DNA from: Pseudoscleropodium purum
Taxonomy: Eukaryota; Streptophyta; Bryopsida; Hypnales; Brachytheciaceae
Direction of reading: 5' to 3'
Assembly: GCA_963969395.1 (NCBI GenBank)
Contig: OZ017802.1
Span: 9,054,501 to 9,118,500 of the forward strand
Length of the DNA stretch: 64,000 nucleotides
Positions 60,757 through 64,000 of the stretch are shown here, piece after piece. The stretch's first letter is position 1. Each line of letters opens with the position of its first letter. A model generated the notes under the pieces. The model saw only the letters and a program-made list of their open reading frames with translations. It ran no database searches and had not been told where the DNA came from. Position numbers and translations under genes: made by a program.

Positions 60757-60885
60757 GACAAGTCGGCTTTGTTTCATTGTTTCAGTGGGAGTGGGGAGTC
60801 TGTTTCCGTCTTCAGTCCGTCCGTCCGTCCAATTCGTCGGTCCACTTCCAATGGACGGACGGAGCTCCTGAGGAAGTTCGTTGTT
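60757..60885. repeat. GC-rich GTCCG-word patch
   Basis: Contains AGTCCGTCCGTCCGTCC and, about 40 bp on, GGACGGACGG in complement, like the interior of the hAT MITEs at 53102 and 4673. I see no CAGGGTT termini here, so it may be a truncated copy or an independent simple repeat. It lies just before the tRNA pair. Confidence 0.4.
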
Positions 60886-60948
60886 GTTTGGGTAAGGTAT
60901 AAGGGCTTATATTTCCGGTGTTGCAGCAAGTAGCCACTGGATGAGGCT

Positions 60949-61021
60949 GACCGTGTGGCCCAATGGATAAGGCGCTTGCCTACGGAGCAAGAGATTCTGG
61001 GTTCGATCCCCAGCATGGTCG
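60949..61021 (+). tRNA. trnR-ACG: tRNA-Arg (anticodon ACG)
   Basis: A 73-nt cloverleaf. The acceptor arms GACCGTG and CATGGTC pair (one G-T), the D arm is GCCCAATGGATAAGGC, the anticodon stem-loop is CTTGC CTACGGA GCAAG with ACG at the centre, the T arm is CTGGG TTCGATC CCCAG, and the discriminator is G. Internal A box TGGCCCAATGG and B box GGTTCGATCCC are present. CCA is not encoded. A TATA-like word (ggtataagggcttatattt, 60896-60914) and a CAA (60928) lie upstream, as in plant nuclear tRNA genes. There is no T run after it. Confidence 0.95.
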
Positions 61022-61034
61022 GGCGACGGCAGTC

Positions 61035-61116
61035 GTCAGTTTGGCCGAGTGGTTAAGGCGGTAGACTCGAAATCTACTGGGGTTTCCCCGCGCAGGTTCA
61101 AATCCTGCAGCTGACG
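61035..61116 (+). tRNA. trnS-CGA: tRNA-Ser (anticodon CGA)
   Basis: An 82-nt type II tRNA. The acceptor arms GTCAGTT and AGCTGAC pair (one T-G), the D arm is GGCCGAGTGGTTAAGGC, the anticodon stem-loop is GTAGA CTCGAAA TCTAC with CGA at 61068-61070, the long variable arm is TGGGGTTTCCCCGC, the T arm is GCAGG TTCAAAT CCTGC, and the discriminator is G. CCA is not encoded. It starts 13 bp after the tRNA-Arg gene. Confidence 0.95.
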
Positions 61117-61129
61117 ATCCATCTTACAA

Positions 61130-61137
61130 TTTCTTTT
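61130..61137 (+). terminator. Pol III T-run terminator
   Basis: TTTCTTTT lies 14 bp after tRNA-Ser and ends in the first T4 run downstream of the two tRNA genes. No T4 run lies between the genes, so this probably ends a shared transcript. Confidence 0.7.
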
Positions 61138-61479
61138 AAATCCTGCTTCATTCTCCTCACACATTTGCTTCTTGTGCCTAGTTGCTATTGCTAGACTCCT
61201 CAAATTTTCATATTTTCTTATTGGTATTGTACGCAAAAATTATGAAGGATCAAGGTTTTTGTTGGTAGATGTTCTAAAATCATTTTTTCAACATACATAC
61301 ATATTGATTTTGGAGATGTACATAGAGTGGTGATGGTTTGTGAGAGGAGGTTCTAATGTACTAAACAATGCAACATTTGGATATGGTATGCAAAAATTAT
61401 GAAGGGTCAAAGTTTTTTGGTAGATATTCTAAAATTGTTTCTTCAACATACATGCATATTGGTTTGGGAGATATAAGGT

Positions 61480-61920
61480 ATAACAGCCCAAGACAATCAG
61501 AATTAGGAGTTTGACCTCATGTAGTTGTTGAAGTTTTTCAATTTTTTTCCCACGATAGTACAAGTTTGAAAAATAGCGAGAGCAATTGAAAATATGTTTT
61601 TTTTTTTTGACAAAACATGAATTTGCTATGAATTTTTAAAGTGTTCAAATGCATCTTTGCCCAAAAGAGTATAGATTATCTTAGAACCAACAAAATCTGA
61701 ATTCATCATGCTTACTTAAAGTAGTTATGGTATTTTTTAACATGAAAGAACTAGAAAGTCAATATTTACAATGATTTCTTAGTGAAAAATTAGAAGTTTC
61801 TAATAAAGTCACTAATCATTGCATTGAAAGCCAAAATCTCATGATGTGGGAAAAACCATATTGAGATCATTCCCTAGGTGTCTATCATAGATCATCTGAC
61901 CATCATATGCTGATTAATTT
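61480..61920 (+). repeat. Dispersed repeat, copy 2
   Basis: Aligns with 35090-35560 in the same orientation (GTTGAAGTTTTTCAATTTTTTTCCCAC region, AACCAACAAAATCTGAATTC, AAAATCTCATGATG, GGTGTCTATCATAGATCAT). Function and class unknown. Confidence 0.6.
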
Positions 61921-63800
61921 TACACAATGTCACAATGGTGGATTTAGGCAAGGTGCAATTTTGGGTGTAACTACCTTAAAATTTTTACTCTTCATGCAAA
62001 TTTTTACCAAGAGCATGAATGTCAACACTACCACACCTAGAAGGCAAGCTCAACATTCTTTGTTCAATAATTACTTAATTCGCCTAAAACTTTAAAAATA
62101 GTCATCAAAAGTAAAGTTTGAATAGCATTTTTAAGTCAATTAGTGAGGTTAACACTAAATTTCATTGATAGTGTAGTTCATTCCACAATTGTCATCATCA
62201 CTTACAATGGTTACAATGTATTTCTAAAGTAGTTGCAATGTTGAAACCTTTCAATGGCAACATTCTTTGATAGACTTAATATACTCAAACAATAGATGAC
62301 TTTGTTGTGGCTATTTCTAAATTTTCATAGTGCATTTCCCCCAAATAGATGACTTTGTAGTGGCTACTCCTAAATGGCTATTACCGATGCATCTCCTAAA
62401 TGCCCATTTCTTTGGAAAGGATACATTTATAATTTTTGAATATATATATGGCTATAATGTGGCTATTTTAAAAATGGTTGTAAAAGTTCGATTGCCACAT
62501 TAATGTGACTTACTTTAAACCAATCCTTTTACCCTTGTAAGGAGAAGACTTATAACCATGTAGTTGAATCTAAAAATCATTCAGTCTGTAAGTTCAAGTA
62601 TTCTAATTTTGCCCTAAGGATATGGATAGTAAATAGTTTTTAATTTTTAATTTAAAGATTATACTAATATTTTTTTACGATTTAGGAATATTTTTTTTAG
62701 ATTTCTTAGTGAAGATTTAAAATTATTGTGAATTTATGAAGAAGATATAAAAAAAACTTATATCAACTTTCTATCGTATTGAATTTATTTTGAGCATTTT
62801 AAAGTGTTCCTCAATATGGGCATTAAGAAGCTTTTGAAGCAAGCAATGTCTCTATTCTTCTTTATTTTTGCTTGACTCTTGGCAAGGATCCCTTGACTAG
62901 GCTCTCTATAAAAAAGATTCACTCCATGATTTGTTCTACAGTCCACACTCCACAACAAAGCTTCCCCCTCTCCACAATGAATGAGAGTAAGGCATGAAAA
63001 CAAATTTAGTATTTTAATAGGGTGGGGGCATTGAAGTGAAAATGTTTGGAAACTAGCTACTACAATAGAGAAATTTGCTTCATAGGTTGTATGTATCGTT
63101 ACAAGGTTAGAAAGTTGCAACACTAGTGTCATTGGCTAACTAAGAAGTAGTGTGATGCTGGGGCTCCTACTATAATATTGCATCTCTATAGTATGTAGTT
63201 TTTAAACTAGGTAATTGCAAAGCAGGTAAAGTTGTAAGAAAAAATCTCAAATTAGGACCTATCGAGGTACAAGTGGCGATGTTGGTCTTAACCAATGATT
63301 ACATTTTATAACTTTGCTTACTTTGCAATTACTGGACATAATGCCAATGCATTGAAGTCGAGCCATTTGATTTCTTTGATTGCTTAACCAATCAAAAAAT
63401 TCCATGACGGCGAAAGTCTCTTGCATTTAGATTATAATATGTGAATCTGCACTCACTAAGTTTATACTCACTAAGGAATATCAGTTAAGCTTAATCGTAG
63501 TAGAAATTTCTCTTAAATATCTCTCGCTACCAAACCAATGAAATGTCTACTTCATATCCACCCTTCTGGAAAATTTACAAAAGGTAAGTAGTAACTTAAG
63601 TATTATCAGTTTTAATCTGCCTCTCTTTAAGCAACCGAAACATGACGGCGAAACTCTCCTGCATTAACATTATGAAAAATTAACATTATGAAAAATAGAT
63701 TCGACCAAAATACATTTTTTCCTGCTCCATGTCTGCCAGTGCAGCCTAGGCATGTGACATTACAGAGGTCAGGCGCAGCCCAGCCAACTTCCCTTGAGTT
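61921..63800. other. AT-rich intergenic DNA, no gene seen
   Basis: No supported coding sequence. CpG words begin to appear after about 63390 towards the gene start at the right edge. GACGGCGAAA.TCTC.TGCATT occurs twice, at about 63407 and 63643. Confidence 0.4.
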
Positions 63801-63810
63801 CCCCACTTGG

Positions 63811-63832
63811 TCTTTCTCTCTCTCTTTTTCCC
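63811..63832 (+). promoter_or_regulatory. Pyrimidine patch near a gene start
   Basis: TCTTTCTCTCTCTCTTTTTC is a CT-rich run about 45-65 bp before the ATG at 63876. Such Y patches are common at plant transcription starts. Confidence 0.4.
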
Positions 63833-63875
63833 TTGCTGCGTGTCTCAAGCGTCCATCCTTTCGAACCTTGATTCA

Positions 63876-64000
63876 ATGTGTGCAGCAATGCGTACAGTTG
63901 CCGGCGATGCGCTGCGGATGCTTACCGTCTCGTCCAAGTCCAGAACACCCTTGTCCTCCTCCTCTTCTTCTTTCTTCTCTTCGCCGGGATCGTTGTACCG
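63876..64000 (+). CDS. 5' end of a gene, likely organelle-targeted product (partial)
   Basis: An open frame from ATG 63876 runs off the window after 41 codons. A second in-frame ATG is at 63888. The N-terminus has Ala, Arg and Ser, no acidic residue except Asp11, an amphipathic-looking start (MRTVAGDALRMLTVSSKSR) and then a run of six serines, as in mitochondrial or plastid transit peptides. The high GC and CpG content and the upstream CT-rich patch support a real gene start. The family cannot be told from so little; the start choice between the two ATGs is open. Confidence 0.5.
   Translation, partial: MCAAMRTVAGDALRMLTVSSKSRTPLSSSSSSFFSSPGSLY

Noticed and set aside
60774..61236. Two minus-strand open frames across the tRNA pair (60774-61016 and 61036-61236)
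   Set aside because: They are antisense translations of the tRNA-Arg and tRNA-Ser genes, a common false gene call.

Overview
The window reads as nuclear DNA of a land plant with a very AT-rich, repeat-laden genome. Supporting signs are GT-AG spliced genes, tRNA genes without an encoded CCA, telo-box (TAGGGTTT) and site II (GGCCCA) promoter words, plant-type eL14 and common plant DNA-transposon families (CACTA, hAT, PIF/Harbinger-like, Stowaway-like, Ty1/copia, Ty3/gypsy). The species is not determinable by eye. An intron-rich EF-hand/coiled-coil gene could suit a lineage with motile sperm (bryophyte, lycophyte, fern), but that is only inference.

Layout. 1-5.0 kb: a CACTA-like foldback MITE, a decayed Ty3/gypsy gag-protease region and a hAT-like MITE. 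6.1-9.06 kb: a CpG-retaining stretch with inverted and direct repeats but no gene I can support. 9.1-32 kb: AT-rich DNA built from decayed repeats, including a 1.3 kb foldback element, a MITE family, 1 kb terminal-inverted-repeat elements, one stop-riddled protein remnant on the minus strand, a PIF/Harbinger-like MITE and a Ty1/copia reverse-transcriptase fragment. 33.0-33.4 kb: an intact single-exon gene for ribosomal protein eL14. 34.7-45.2 kb: more dispersed repeats. 45.3-50.2 kb: a seven-exon gene for a helical protein of about 961 residues that I cannot name. 50.6-55.0 kb: repeats, including a hAT MITE with a perfect 8-bp target-site duplication.

55.05-60.3 kb, minus strand: a gene hidden from simple ORF calling, split into at least ten short exons, which encodes a paired EF-hand lobe, a coiled coil and a C-terminal region. 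60.95-61.12 kb: a tRNA-Arg(ACG) gene and a tRNA-Ser(CGA) gene 13 bp apart, probably one Pol III transcript. The last 125 bases hold the start of a further gene whose N-terminus looks organelle-targeted.

The genes are ordinary dispersed nuclear genes and do not form a cluster. The genic islands stand out by CpG content and the spaces between them are transposon debris. The most useful results are the reconstructed EF-hand gene, the tRNA pair, and a family of TTAACCCCTAAA-ended elements for which this window also appears to hold an unoccupied insertion site.
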